Assembly: GCA_977006965.1 (NCBI GenBank)
Contig: OZ345374.1
Span: 868,001-932,000 of the forward strand
Direction: 5' to 3'
DNA: 64,000 nt
Origin: Phymatolithon calcareum
Lineage: Eukaryota > Rhodophyta > Florideophyceae > Hapalidiales
The notes beneath the pieces are model-generated. The model was not told where the DNA came from. It saw only the letters and a list, made by a program, of their open reading frames with translations, and searched no databases. Each line of letters begins with the position of its first letter. The first letter of the stretch is position 1. Position numbers and translations under genes: made by a program. Positions 50,161-59,556 of the stretch are shown here, piece by piece.

Positions 50161-50200
50161 TCGCGCGCATGATGCACTTGCAAGTGCATCATGCGCGCGA
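50161..50200. repeat. 40-bp perfect palindrome
   Basis: TCGCGCGCATGATGCACTTG followed by its exact reverse complement, with no spacer. Confidence 0.92.
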
Positions 50201-51198
50201 ATGCGATCGTATCGCTAAAAATCCATTCCGCCGTGGATGCACATTACAAGGGATTAGAATTATAAATTTTTTATCTTGTACAGTATGATATAATATCATA
50301 CACTACGTTACTGATTCGCATCGCCACGTTCGGCACAGGAATTCATTTGTATCATATTCTCAAAAACATATTTCAGCACAAAATTGAAACCTTTCCAGTA
50401 GCAGATAAAAATAGGTTCATGTATGTGAAGGTACAGAGGAACTCTGTTTTTCGCCCGTCGCAACGGGGCTTATGCATTAACAGCACTTTCAATTGAGGTG
50501 GCAAGAAAATTAGCCAATCAGCACCTAGATCCGTGTAAAAGGGGGTTTGATTTGACACATTTTTAGAGCGATACCCTAAGGCCCACGTGCTCATGCCGAC
50601 GTGAAAAACCGTTAATTACGAAACGATGGAGCAATAATTCAATTGCATTAATGGCGCAAATTCGATCATTCGGTGTTGCAAGTGAAGCAAGAAGCTTCGA
50701 AAAGTTTTCGAAATTAATGTCTTATCATACAAAGCTGTCATTGCACGAGTACCTCGACGGTCTTCGCCTCGTCCGTCCTCTCTTTGCTCATCGAAACTGC
50801 GAATACGTCATGCTTTTGATTCGATGTTTGAGATGCAATGACAGCTCTTATGTAAACTCTCTCGCACTTGCACGTGGCAGGCACTGTTCGACAACTGCTT
50901 CCGCCATCAGGCCATTCTCTGATTGGATGTACGGGCGGCATTGTTCTGTATCGTGCTTTTGTTGATTCGGATTGAGGGATCAAAAGTTGTTTCAACTGTT
51001 AATAATATGAAAGACATGAGCTCCTCCTTAGATCTGATTCCGCTGTCCATACGTACTCTAAAGTCCATCGGGCAATGTGCCAACCTTCCTTGCTTCGACC
51101 ATCTGCGTCGGTGGTATCACACGTAAACTGTACAAATAGGCCGCCGTCACCCTCGAGAGGTCATCCTTCAGCACGGCAAGGCCCGATCAGTCCGCAAG

Positions 51199-52608
51199 AT
51201 GGCGCGCAATTTACTTCTTCCTTTACTCGCCCTACTGTGCACAGGAGCAGCAGCACTAGATGACGACGACTACTTTTTAGGGAAAGTCTTCCACGGCGAT
51301 GGCACCTACTACGGCACAACAGAAGTCGGCAATTGCGCCCTTCGCAATCCAAGACCTGCCTTCTACAAAAAGTATGTTCCCGTCGCCATCAACACCCATC
51401 AGTACGAGGGCATGTGCGGTGCATGCATCGAAGTGACAGGTAACGGCGAAGGCAAAGGTGAAAATCCAATCAAGGGCACTTTCAAAGCATACATTATGGA
51501 TCGTTGCCCAGAATGCGCCTACGGTGACATCGACCTTGCCAAGGCCGGCGATGGACGCTGGAAAGTTTCCTGGAAGGTGATTCCATGTGAGGGTGAGAAG
51601 CGTATTTCATTCCAATTTGAGGGCTCTCACGAATACTACCTCAAAATGCAACCTCGAGGAATGAAAACACCAGCCAAGAAGGTTGAAGTCAACGATAAGC
51701 CTTGCACACGCACTCAAGATAACCATTGGACCATTCAGAATGACGACGGCTTCGAGGGCAAGTACAAGGTTGATGTGGAAACCGTCCTCGGCGTGAAGAT
51801 TGAAAGCCGTCTCTCAGGCTTCAGCGGTGTAGTTTACGGCGGCACCATCCCCGGCGGGAAGAAACAGAAGCACAGAAAACCCGCAAGATGCGTGCCGAAA
51901 TGGGGACCGTGCACCGGTCCGAAGAACAAGTGGGGCACAAAGAGGTGTTGCGGTGGCTTTCGATGCGTGCGACCAAAACAGAAGAATTTCGTCGGCAATC
52001 GCTGTGAACCGCCGCCACCAAAGCCTGCGAAATGCGTGCCTAAGTGGGGACCGTGTACCGGTCCGAGGAACAAGTGGGGCACAAAGAGGTGCTGCGGTGG
52101 CTTTCGATGTGTGCGACCAAAGCAGAAGAATTTCGTCGGCAATCGTTGCGAACCGCCACCACCAAAGCCTGCGAAATGCGTGCCGAAATGGGGTGCCTGC
52201 AGAGGTCCGAGGAACAAGTGGGGCACAAAGAGGTGCTGCGGCGGTTTCTGGTGTGTTCGACCGAAGCAGGCCAATTTCGTCGGTCATCGATGTGAACCAC
52301 CGCCCCGAAAGCCGGCGAAATGTGTGCCGAGATATGGAGCCTGTACCGGTCCAAGGAACAAGTGGGGGACGAAGAGATGCTGCGACGGATGGTGGTGTCG
52401 GCGAGCATCACAGGCTAACTTTGTCGGCAATCGGTGCGAGCCTCCTTTCTCAGGTTGTAGAAAGGGATGGGCACGTTGTGGAACTCATAAGAGGTGGACC
52501 AATTGGAATGGAGAGAAGATGGGTGGACGTCTTTGTTGTGCAAAAGGATTTTCTTGCAGATGGGCGACTGATAAGAAGTTCAAGGGGTACCGATGCGAAA
52601 GAGGTTAA
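51199..52608 (+). CDS. Secreted expansin-like protein with five cysteine-rich repeats
   Basis: 469 codons. A signal peptide is clear (MARNLLLPLLALLCTGAAA). Residues about 27–120 are a double-psi beta-barrel of the expansin/RlpA type: FHGDGTYYG, GMCGACIEVTG, and YIMDRCPECAYGDIDL, where the Asp is in the family's catalytic position. A second beta-rich part follows to about 222. Then come five tandem modules of about 46 residues, each C-x6-C-x10-CC-x4-C-x11-C, separated by PPPPKPAK linkers. The first four are near-identical (GPRNKWGTKRCCGGF); the last is divergent. The six-cysteine pattern resembles compact disulfide-knot carbohydrate-binding modules. The protein probably loosens or binds wall polysaccharide outside the cell. 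No intron is needed. Confidence 0.88.
   Translation: MARNLLLPLLALLCTGAAALDDDDYFLGKVFHGDGTYYGTTEVGNCALRNPRPAFYKKYVPVAINTHQYEGMCGACIEVTGNGEGKGENPIKGTFKAYIMDRCPECAYGDIDLAKAGDGRWKVSWKVIPCEGEKRISFQFEGSHEYYLKMQPRGMKTPAKKVEVNDKPCTRTQDNHWTIQNDDGFEGKYKVDVETVLGVKIESRLSGFSGVVYGGTIPGGKKQKHRKPARCVPKWGPCTGPKNKWGTKRCCGGFRCVRPKQKNFVGNRCEPPPPKPAKCVPKWGPCTGPRNKWGTKRCCGGFRCVRPKQKNFVGNRCEPPPPKPAKCVPKWGACRGPRNKWGTKRCCGGFWCVRPKQANFVGHRCEPPPRKPAKCVPRYGACTGPRNKWGTKRCCDGWWCRRASQANFVGNRCEPPFSGCRKGWARCGTHKRWTNWNGEKMGGRLCCAKGFSCRWATDKKFKGYRCERG
51888..52440 (+). repeat. Intragenic tandem repeat (about 141-bp unit, four near-identical copies)
   Basis: Units start near 51888, 52030, 52170 and 52318 and encode the CVPKWG…NRCEPPP modules. 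High DNA similarity indicates recent unequal exchange or gene conversion. A fifth, older unit follows to the stop codon. Confidence 0.85.
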
Positions 52609-53387
52609 GCGAATTTGCAATTTTGGAATTGGGCCTTCCGGGCCGCAGTACTACACTTTTTGAAGTGGCTGTTTGTACATATTTTTTGAAATAAATGTCC
52701 CTGTACAGTACATTTTTTAAAATGTTCGTTGGTCATTCCGGTGAGTTGCACCGGCATTTCGGAATCCGCCGGGCACTCCTCTCCGTTGCACTCAAGTATC
52801 TTTACCTCGTGACGATCTCTTCCGCCGCGTGCAAGCAACGTCGACTGCAGGACATTGTGGAACGCTTTGATGAAGCACTGAGCACAACTCATTCGGCTAC
52901 ATTCTCGGGCGAAATGAAATGAGTAACATCAGCTGGTAATCGAGACCCGCGATCGGCATGAAGTACACATGTACTGTACATAGCATCAAGCAGCGAAACA
53001 TTCACAGGCAATGGAAAGTATTTTTTTAAAACACTTTTCATGAAAAATGTTCACGACTGCTCACGACTGAATTTTAGCAGTCCTAGTAAGTCCCACTCGT
53101 CTCACCCAAGGAAAATTAAATTCCACTGTCCTTTCATGCAGATTGGTCATGCTCACAATCATCATGATTCACTAACGTCGGGGAAAAGTCGCCACTGCTC
53201 GGTACGACCCTTTTAATGTTCTTCTGGATCCAGTCATGTAGGCAAGCTCTGGGAACTGGATTGCCATTCATTATAAGCACAGTGATTAGTCGACAGCAGA
53301 CCGTTCCAACTTATTCCCACAGTTCTACAGCACAACCACCTCACAGCGAGAACTCACAAATGTGCAAAAAAATAATATTTACAATTC
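52609..53387. other. No gene seen
   Basis: A 75-codon plus frame (52695–52922) and a 95-codon minus frame overlap each other; neither has support. TACAGTA/TACTGTA words occur at about 52701 and 52970. A short repeat, TTCATGAAAAATG, lies near 53038. Confidence 0.4.
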
Positions 53388-54540
53388 TTGGTTCGACGAC
53401 CGAATCTCGATTTCACAGGCACAAGTCAACCAGCCTCCCCCTACTCCCAGTCCAACCCCAGTTCGGATGCTTATTGCCGTTTCCTCTGTTTCACTGACGA
53501 ACAGGCCATTGAATTCGATGTAGATGTTCATCCCATCCACCTTGACAATCCTGCAAACATTTGTCCATTGGTAATTCCACGTTCTGATGGGCGCTCTTTG
53601 CTCGCCGAATTCGACGGCCAAGCTCCATCCCTGCCTAATGTCGCGCCTCCAAGCTTACCTCCGCGGCACGAAGAAACGGTGTCCATTACTTTGTGGCACT
53701 CGGATACAGTAAATCTTTGTGAAGTTGTTTCGGAGCGACTGAATTCCCTGGCTACATTAGACATTTGCTGTGGCAGAATCCGCGCTACCCCCGAGTTGAA
53801 GAGGTGGTGGTTGTTGTCGACGTCATGGATGAGGACTACTTTCCGTCGCGTATTGAGACGGAGGGAATGAAGTGGGTATCTCGTGAGGAGGTATCCAGAT
53901 TCTGTGTTGTTCATGGACTTTATTGCCAAAATGCAACTGGAATCGCTGAGGTGCGTGAACAAATTGAAACTGGGAGGTATTCCCGATCGCAGCCTCACGT
54001 TGCTACGCGACAGCATTGAATCGATTCTCAATCACGATGTTTTACGGCGGTTTGACAATAACATTCATATCCTGGAGATGAGAAGCCGGGTTGGAGTCAT
54101 TAAGGAACTTTGCGAATTAGTGTTGAGCTTTGAAATACCGCATACTCTGGTTCACGGAGATTTCGACTTGAGTTCGGGAAACGTGATGCACGAGGAAGAC
54201 GAAGATCTTCCGAAAACTAGTCTCATCGACTGGGCGAGTTGCCGTATTGCGTTTCCGTTTACGACTGCTTTGGGCGACTCGAGTGGGGTGGGAGGCTATC
54301 GAGGATGAGACTGCAAGAGAGTGCTTTATAAATCAATGGCTGCCCTTTGCAACCCGTGAGAAAATCGATTATGCCCTGGCTGCTGCAGTGCCGCTCATAA
54401 AGTCTGATTTGCTCCGCGACGGAAGCTGTCGAACAAAACGTGTTTTGGGAGGGTTTCGAGATCGGATTAGAACCCATGATTAGTAATCTCGACGAAACCC
54501 TGAGTAGTGTTTTGACTGCCCTAAAGAGCCAAAGGAAAAA
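53388..54540 (+). pseudogene. Broken phosphotransferase (APH/choline-kinase fold) gene
   Basis: Coding-like sequence passes through five reading frames. Segments are FLCFTDEQAIEFDVDVHPI (to about 53755), YIRHLLWQNPRYPRVEEVVV and GMKWVSREEVS (to about 53890), then SIESILNHDVLRRF and the key HTLVHGDFDLSSGNVM … SLIDWASCRIAFPF (53883–54270). WLPFATREKIDYALAAAVP (54247–54400) and NVFWEGFEIGLEPMISNL follow. HGDFDLSSGNV matches the Brenner catalytic motif HGD-x2-x2-N, and LIDW the metal-binding IDW of aminoglycoside/choline phosphotransferases. At least four frame changes without good splice signals point to a pseudogene; its ancestral substrate cannot be told. Confidence 0.65.
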
Positions 54541-55243
54541 GTGTCAGGTTTGCCATAGGCGAGGCCCAATTTGCATTTATGAAGAAACTTATTTCTTTGT
54601 CACTGAATATAGCGTTTCGGAAATTGTCCATCGACCACATTTCTCAGTGGAACATCTTTGACCCACGCTGTACTGTAGTGCTGAGGTACAGTAGATGCAC
54701 CTGTATGGAAGCTGCATCGCCCATGGCGTCACACTCTTTCTGGCCTTTGACCAATACATTGCGCGCCTGTGACACATGCGATTTCAGATCCCTGGTACCC
54801 ATACTTAACACGAAATCTGCCTCTGAATAGGCACCAAAAATGCAAGTTCAGCCGATTTTCCGACAAGAGTTTTATACTTTTGTCTTTCACCATCTATGTT
54901 TATTAGGCTCATTGGAAAGATGAGGACGAGCTTAGAACAGAAATGACTTTCTTCTCCCTTGAATATTAACGACTGAGGCGAGAGAAGGAGGAGAAAAAGC
55001 GTTTTGGCGGGGAAGACACATCGATAGGTGATTATCACCTATCGATGTTTCTTTCCCGCCAAAACTATCACATAGTAAAAATCCATATTATGCCGATATG
55101 AGAGAAAAATGTTCTTGTGCAACGGCGCTTGCAGCAATATCGTGCTCTGCAGAGAATACCCTGCTGTAATGTTGGGCAACGAACAATCTATAATACACGT
55201 TTCATCTCTGTTCGTCACCTGTACTGTGCGCTGCTCAAAGTCA
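54541..55243. other. No gene seen; left flank of the Harbinger element
   Basis: Short frames only. It contains the palindrome 55001–55065 and a TACTGTA…TACAGTA pair at about 54668–54692. Confidence 0.45.
55001..55065. repeat. 65-bp hairpin
   Basis: The arms GTTTTGGCGGGGAAGACACA… and its complement pair over 31 bp with two mismatches; the centre is CACCTATCGATG-type palindromic DNA. Confidence 0.88.
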
Positions 55244-55614
55244 GGGCCGGTCTATACCGGCGCAGCCCTGCGCGCTGTCTGGAAGCAGTTTGGTCCTAAC
55301 CATATCATAACGCACAGGTTTTCTTGCGCTGTCTATACAGCGTACCTCCCGTGTTGACTCTCTCCAACAATGCATCAAGATATGCATCTTCCATCCTGAC
55401 CGTTCTCATCCGTCCGCCTTCCAAACGGTAATGTCGATCCTAATCGATGAAAGCGGGGGAAATGCTTTTCGGTTTACTGGAGTTTTGTTTACGACGCTAA
55501 TGCTGCCCCAAGCAGCCCGAGCAGCCCATCCCGATTCTTTTTTTTCTTTTTCCTCTCTTTCTCAATTTTGAGACCATACCTTCCGAAATCTCGGCGCCTG
55601 CCGCTTCGCGCAGT

Positions 55615-57192
55615 ATGGAATTGCCAGCGCACGTTCTGCGCTCACAAGAAGTCACTGCCGCGCGCTCGCTAGTCGATATCGGTGAAGAAAGACGACTCGA
55701 TGGCGGTCTTTCTCATGCACCGCATCTCGCTCGTGAAGGTGCCGGTACTGGCGAAGAGCGCACGGGAAACCTGCTGGCACAATCTTTGCCATCCCGACAG
55801 ACGGACCCCTGCCGCAGGGAATCAGATTGTCCCTCCAATGCAGTCCATTCCCTTGGTGAAACCCGGGACCCACTCGCGCAGCAAGGGCAATGCAACCCAG
55901 ATGCCATGAATGTTGTCAGTCCATGGAGCAAAGAATTCGAGCCACAGCCGTACAGCGCATTTGAGGAACCACCAATGCGCGCGAGGGTGTACACGTTCTT
56001 GTACAAAACATCGCTAAATGGGCTACGGAAACTTGGAAAAGACGTTAGTGCCAAACACACCGGCGTAAAGAACGCCGTCATTTGCTACCTATTGTTGAAA
56101 GCACACAGTGTGGTTACGGCGGGAACGAAGGACTGGACTACGTTCTTTGGCGACGCATACCGCCACTTTTGGACAACCCCGAGCAATCAATCTGTGACAA
56201 TGCTGGTTGCTCCTTCGCATGAGCTAATTATTTCGCACATGCAGTCGAGAGACAGCATTATCGCGGGCGACGATGGCGCTGCCCGTGCTCGTCGAGCACC
56301 GGCAATGACTACTAACGAATTTGGGCGAATGATGACAATTCTCGTCCAGCACGAGAGTGCACGTGCCGCACTCATCCAATCTGGATTGGACCTCACCCGC
56401 GAGCAGCAGCAACGTCGCGAAGGGCGAGATGCGTTCTGGGAATCCGTCGTGGCCCCTCTTTTCAAAAATTCATCGGTCCGTGTCAGCATGGACCTTTCTG
56501 GGTGTGTCGACGCCGACAACGAACTCTCATCTGTCGACGTCAATGATTCACCGAGATGTCAGCGTGGCGGCTCGTGGCTGAAGGACCGCTTTTTCTCTAT
56601 ACGCTCTGTTTTTACTCGCGCGTACCACAACTGGACCAAATCAGGTCAAAACAATGGGGAGGGCAGCGACTTCCACAAGTTTGTTCCGTCAACCCCGGGC
56701 TCTCTCCAGGTGTCGCCAGTTGGCCGCTGTTGCTTGATAATGTTCTACGCTATGCACTGCGGTACGGCGCAAGAAGACGTCGAAGTCCTAAACTTCGCTT
56801 GCAAGCTGGCGCCTGAAGGCGCTGGGTACGACGACGGCGACGACGTTGGCCTTTCCGCTGTCGGTGGAGCAGCCAGAAGAAAGAGGCGGGCTTTTGATGA
56901 GCTGCGCGAGGAGTCGAAGAAGCGCACAGAGGATCTAAAGCAGATGTACACGACGGTTTCACAGCTGCTCGGCTCGCAGTCGCAGGGCAGCGGCAATGGA
57001 AGTGAAAAAGGAGATTCCACGAACGGTGGCGCGTCGGCGGTGCTCATGACACGACTGCACTTGCCCACGAAGGAACGTGCAGAGCTGCAGAAGCTCGACA
57101 CCACCGACGAATTGACCAAAGTTTCTTTACGTTTGATTGAAAAACAACTGGTAAAGGTACAAAAGGAGTGCATGTTTCACCTAGGTGACTAG
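55615..57192 (+). CDS. Harbinger second protein (525 codons), putative DNA-binding partner
   Basis: Intact frame from ATG 55615 to TAG 57190–57192. The N-terminal 120 residues look unstructured. The middle has a conserved-looking region (ARVYTFLYKTSLNGLRKL, KDWTTFFGDAYRHFW). Residues 330–400 contain KFVPSTPGSLQVSPVGRCCL. Then come a basic RKRRAFDELREESKKR stretch and a C-terminal helical part (LTKVSLRLIEKQLVKVQ). In other Harbinger elements the second gene encodes a SANT/Myb-like protein that helps the transposase bind and enter the nucleus. I cannot see a clear SANT repeat, so the role is inferred from position. Confidence 0.7.
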   Translation: MELPAHVLRSQEVTAARSLVDIGEERRLDGGLSHAPHLAREGAGTGEERTGNLLAQSLPSRQTDPCRRESDCPSNAVHSLGETRDPLAQQGQCNPDAMNVVSPWSKEFEPQPYSAFEEPPMRARVYTFLYKTSLNGLRKLGKDVSAKHTGVKNAVICYLLLKAHSVVTAGTKDWTTFFGDAYRHFWTTPSNQSVTMLVAPSHELIISHMQSRDSIIAGDDGAARARRAPAMTTNEFGRMMTILVQHESARAALIQSGLDLTREQQQRREGRDAFWESVVAPLFKNSSVRVSMDLSGCVDADNELSSVDVNDSPRCQRGGSWLKDRFFSIRSVFTRAYHNWTKSGQNNGEGSDFHKFVPSTPGSLQVSPVGRCCLIMFYAMHCGTAQEDVEVLNFACKLAPEGAGYDDGDDVGLSAVGGAARRKRRAFDELREESKKRTEDLKQMYTTVSQLLGSQSQGSGNGSEKGDSTNGGASAVLMTRLHLPTKERAELQKLDTTDELTKVSLRLIEKQLVKVQKECMFHLGD

Positions 57193-57202
57193 TTAGGCTT
57201 TC

Positions 57203-58561
57203 CTACGACAGCGCTGGGCGAGTTATTCCTCTATGCTGCATGCTATCCGTTAACTTTACCCGCAGGTCACTGTACTCGAGGTCACGTCGAGTCCCTTGTG
57301 ATTCTCGAATTGAATCTCGTAATGCCGTTGCCGTGTTCCACCATGCTTCAAATGCCTCTTTTGCCAAATCCTCTTCGTATGGCGTAGTAAATGAACGACT
57401 GCCTGTGATTCCGTCTTCGTCCACAGCATAATTGTGCAGCCGCATTGCTGCGGACAAAAGCGGCAGTGTGTCGGCAATGTGGTACTGAACGGGTCTCCAA
57501 AATAGACCCCAACGCCGCAAGAGTATGCCGAATGCCTGTTCAACATGGATGCGGTGTGACGAATGAAAAAAGTTGAACGCATCGCAAAACACGCCGCGCC
57601 AACCAACGAGTGCGCCTTTTGGCCATGGTGTCAGCAAGCCGTGTACAGACAAATAAGCTGGGTCTGCGGCAATCCAGTAGCCGGGACGAAGCCCTTCCAC
57701 GCGCAATTTCTCTGCGAGCTCAGAGACGTCAAACGCAACCGAGTCATGTGTGCTGCCGCTACAGCGGCAGCTCATGTATAGAAAACGGTAGCGCGCATCC
57801 ACAACCGCCTGGACGGGAAGTGCATAGAATCCTTTGCGACAAAAAAAGTTGCGCGGAACGTACTCGTCCGGCGGCTTTGTGATAGTGATAGCGATTCCGT
57901 CTAACGCCGCGACGCAACCGTAGAGCGGATTTGGAAGAGCCCGAGAGGAAGAAAATTCATTGGCGAGCGCCGGCAGTTTGCTCTCATCGCGCAATGGAAC
58001 ACCAGGCATAGACATGACGGTATTTATGGAACAAATGGTGTCCTTGAACACGGCGTAGGTAGTAGAACGTCCGATGCACCACGATATCATTTGGTCATGG
58101 TGCAGACCGCCAGAGAGCATGCGCAAAGTGATGCCCAGGCGCATTGCAGGCTCGATAGCGCCACCACTGGACCGTTTCGCTTGTGCCTCGTCTCGAACCA
58201 GGTACGAGTGCAGCAGCACAACAAGCTTGTCAAATGCTCGTCGTGAAAGACGAAACGCCCGACGGAATTCGGTGTCCGAGAGGTGTGCCGTGCGAGACTC
58301 AAATCTCGTGCGTTCCCGTCGTTTCGACGGGCGCCAGCAGCGCGGACGATAGCGAGATGGGAGCATGACGAGGTCGTCGTTGTGCTCGATCTCGTGCAGC
58401 ATTGCGGTTGCGAAGACAACAAGCAACGCGCACGCAGCTTTGTGATCCATAATGTTTTCCACGTGTCCAATTTTCGTGCTCTGGCGACGTCGACGGCACG
58501 CAGATTCTGCTCGGGAACTTCTTTTCCTGCGCGTAGGAAGTGCGGCTGCCTGCGCGCCCAT
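57203..58561 (-). CDS. PIF/Harbinger transposase (DDE superfamily 4)
   Basis: 452 codons, intact. A basic N-terminus with a hydrophobic stretch (AACALLVVFATAMLHEI) is followed by a helix-rich region (FRLSRRAFDKLVVLL, AMRLGITLRMLSGG). The catalytic core shows CVAALDGIAITI (first Asp), AADPAYLSVHG (second Asp), and HVEQAFGILLRRWG (Glu), with the usual spacing of this family. LHNYAVDEDG follows near the C-terminus. All three acidic residues are present, so the protein may be active. It is encoded convergently with the second protein. Confidence 0.93.
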   Translation of the reverse strand: MGAQAAALPTRRKRSSRAESACRRRRQSTKIGHVENIMDHKAACALLVVFATAMLHEIEHNDDLVMLPSRYRPRCWRPSKRRERTRFESRTAHLSDTEFRRAFRLSRRAFDKLVVLLHSYLVRDEAQAKRSSGGAIEPAMRLGITLRMLSGGLHHDQMISWCIGRSTTYAVFKDTICSINTVMSMPGVPLRDESKLPALANEFSSSRALPNPLYGCVAALDGIAITITKPPDEYVPRNFFCRKGFYALPVQAVVDARYRFLYMSCRCSGSTHDSVAFDVSELAEKLRVEGLRPGYWIAADPAYLSVHGLLTPWPKGALVGWRGVFCDAFNFFHSSHRIHVEQAFGILLRRWGLFWRPVQYHIADTLPLLSAAMRLHNYAVDEDGITGSRSFTTPYEEDLAKEAFEAWWNTATALRDSIRESQGTRRDLEYSDLRVKLTDSMQHRGITRPALS

Positions 58562-58677
58562 GTGCCGTGTAGCTGCGCGGTCCGTGAGGGAAAAATTACA
58601 GGATGACTTGGCAGAGCCAATGAAATGATTTTACGTATCCGATATTTGCTTACACCGAGGCGCGCAGACAGATCTGC

Positions 58678-58716
58678 TCCGGTATAGACCGACCCTGAGG
58701 GTCGGTCTATACCGGA
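58678..58716. repeat. 39-bp palindrome at the Harbinger right end
   Basis: TCCGGTATAGACCGACCC, TGA, then GGGTCGGTCTATACCGGA: the terminal sequence of the transposon followed directly by its inverted copy. A second small palindrome, ATTGCACTGCAAT, starts immediately after. Confidence 0.88.
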
Positions 58717-59556
58717 TTGCACTGCAATCTTGTTGCACTGTGTCGTGCCCGCCAACCGTCTGGCCTTCTTATGATACCCCCTGTGGATCGAAATCTAGAT
58801 TTCAGAAGTTGTACTCCACCGTTATGATACGTGATATTTAATCTGAAAAATTCGAAAACGATTGCTTCTTGCGTTCGTGCATTTTTATCGTACTCGTTTG
58901 CAAAATCGATGTACGAGCTTTCTGCGAGCATCCATAGCTCCTCAGAATAAACAAGTAACCACCCCCTGCTGCAGAATTACTATCTGCCATGTTTTTCTGC
59001 TTCTAAAGACATAAGATTTGTAGCTCTATCTGCAAAACTTTATATTCTTCGCTGTTTCTGAATGCCGATGAATTTGGCGCTCAGATGTGCTTGTCGAAGA
59101 TACCAAAAAGTCTTGACAAAAAGGTTCGTTTCGGCGGCGAGCTATGCTTGGTGAATGCGATCTGTCAACTCGATGAGCGGAAGTAGATATTCCACAGTCG
59201 ATCGCACGAGAGCCTTGTAGAGTCGTACTGTGAAGCGATTGAGCATTATGCAATAATTCGAAGAAAAGAACTTTAAACGACATTTTGAATCATGTTTGTC
59301 GACTCCTACTGGAAGGCGGAATTCTTGCTTTCCGTCAGTGAGAAGAAAGAAGCAGACATTTACATTACTATGCTTCGCTTCCTTGTCAATGGGTGACAAC
59401 TGGACTCTGCACAGTTCCTACGCACCAAATGTGCTGCTTGGTTGCGGCCATGTATGCAAGTACAACAAAATAACAACACCCATTACCCTCCATACATCCG
59501 TTGCATAGAACACCTCAATCGTACCTACCATTGCCTGGTCTTGTTTCGCGAGGCAA
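58717..59556. other. No gene seen
   Basis: Frames under 110 codons on both strands without motifs. It forms the 3' flank of the glycosyltransferase gene. Confidence 0.45.

Larger units (their letters stand above)
48229..51198. other. 3-kb intergenic region, no gene resolved
   Basis: It contains frames of up to 186 codons (minus 48381–48941) and 124 codons (plus 49461–49835) without motifs. It also holds two long palindromes at 49631–49700 and 50161–50200, and several TACTGTA/TACAGTA words (about 49398, 49741, 50081, 50278). The last few hundred bases serve the expansin-like gene. Confidence 0.4.
55244..58695. mobile_element. PIF/Harbinger DNA transposon, apparently complete, 3.45 kb
   Basis: The inverted ends are GGGCCGGTCTATACCGGCGC (55244 on) and, from the other side, GGGTCGGTCTATACCGGAGC (58695 backwards), with further matches such as CTGCGCGC. 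Inside are two convergent intact genes, the usual Harbinger pair: a DDE transposase (-) and a second protein (+). Their stop codons are about 10 bp apart. A clean 3-bp duplication is not evident: the flanks are TCA and TGA. At the right end the terminal sequence is followed by its own inverted copy (see 58678–58716). Confidence 0.85.

Noticed and set aside
54440-54500. tRNA-like GGTTTCGAGATCGG B-box
   Set aside because: It lies in the decayed phosphotransferase coding sequence and no matching A box or cloverleaf arms could be placed.
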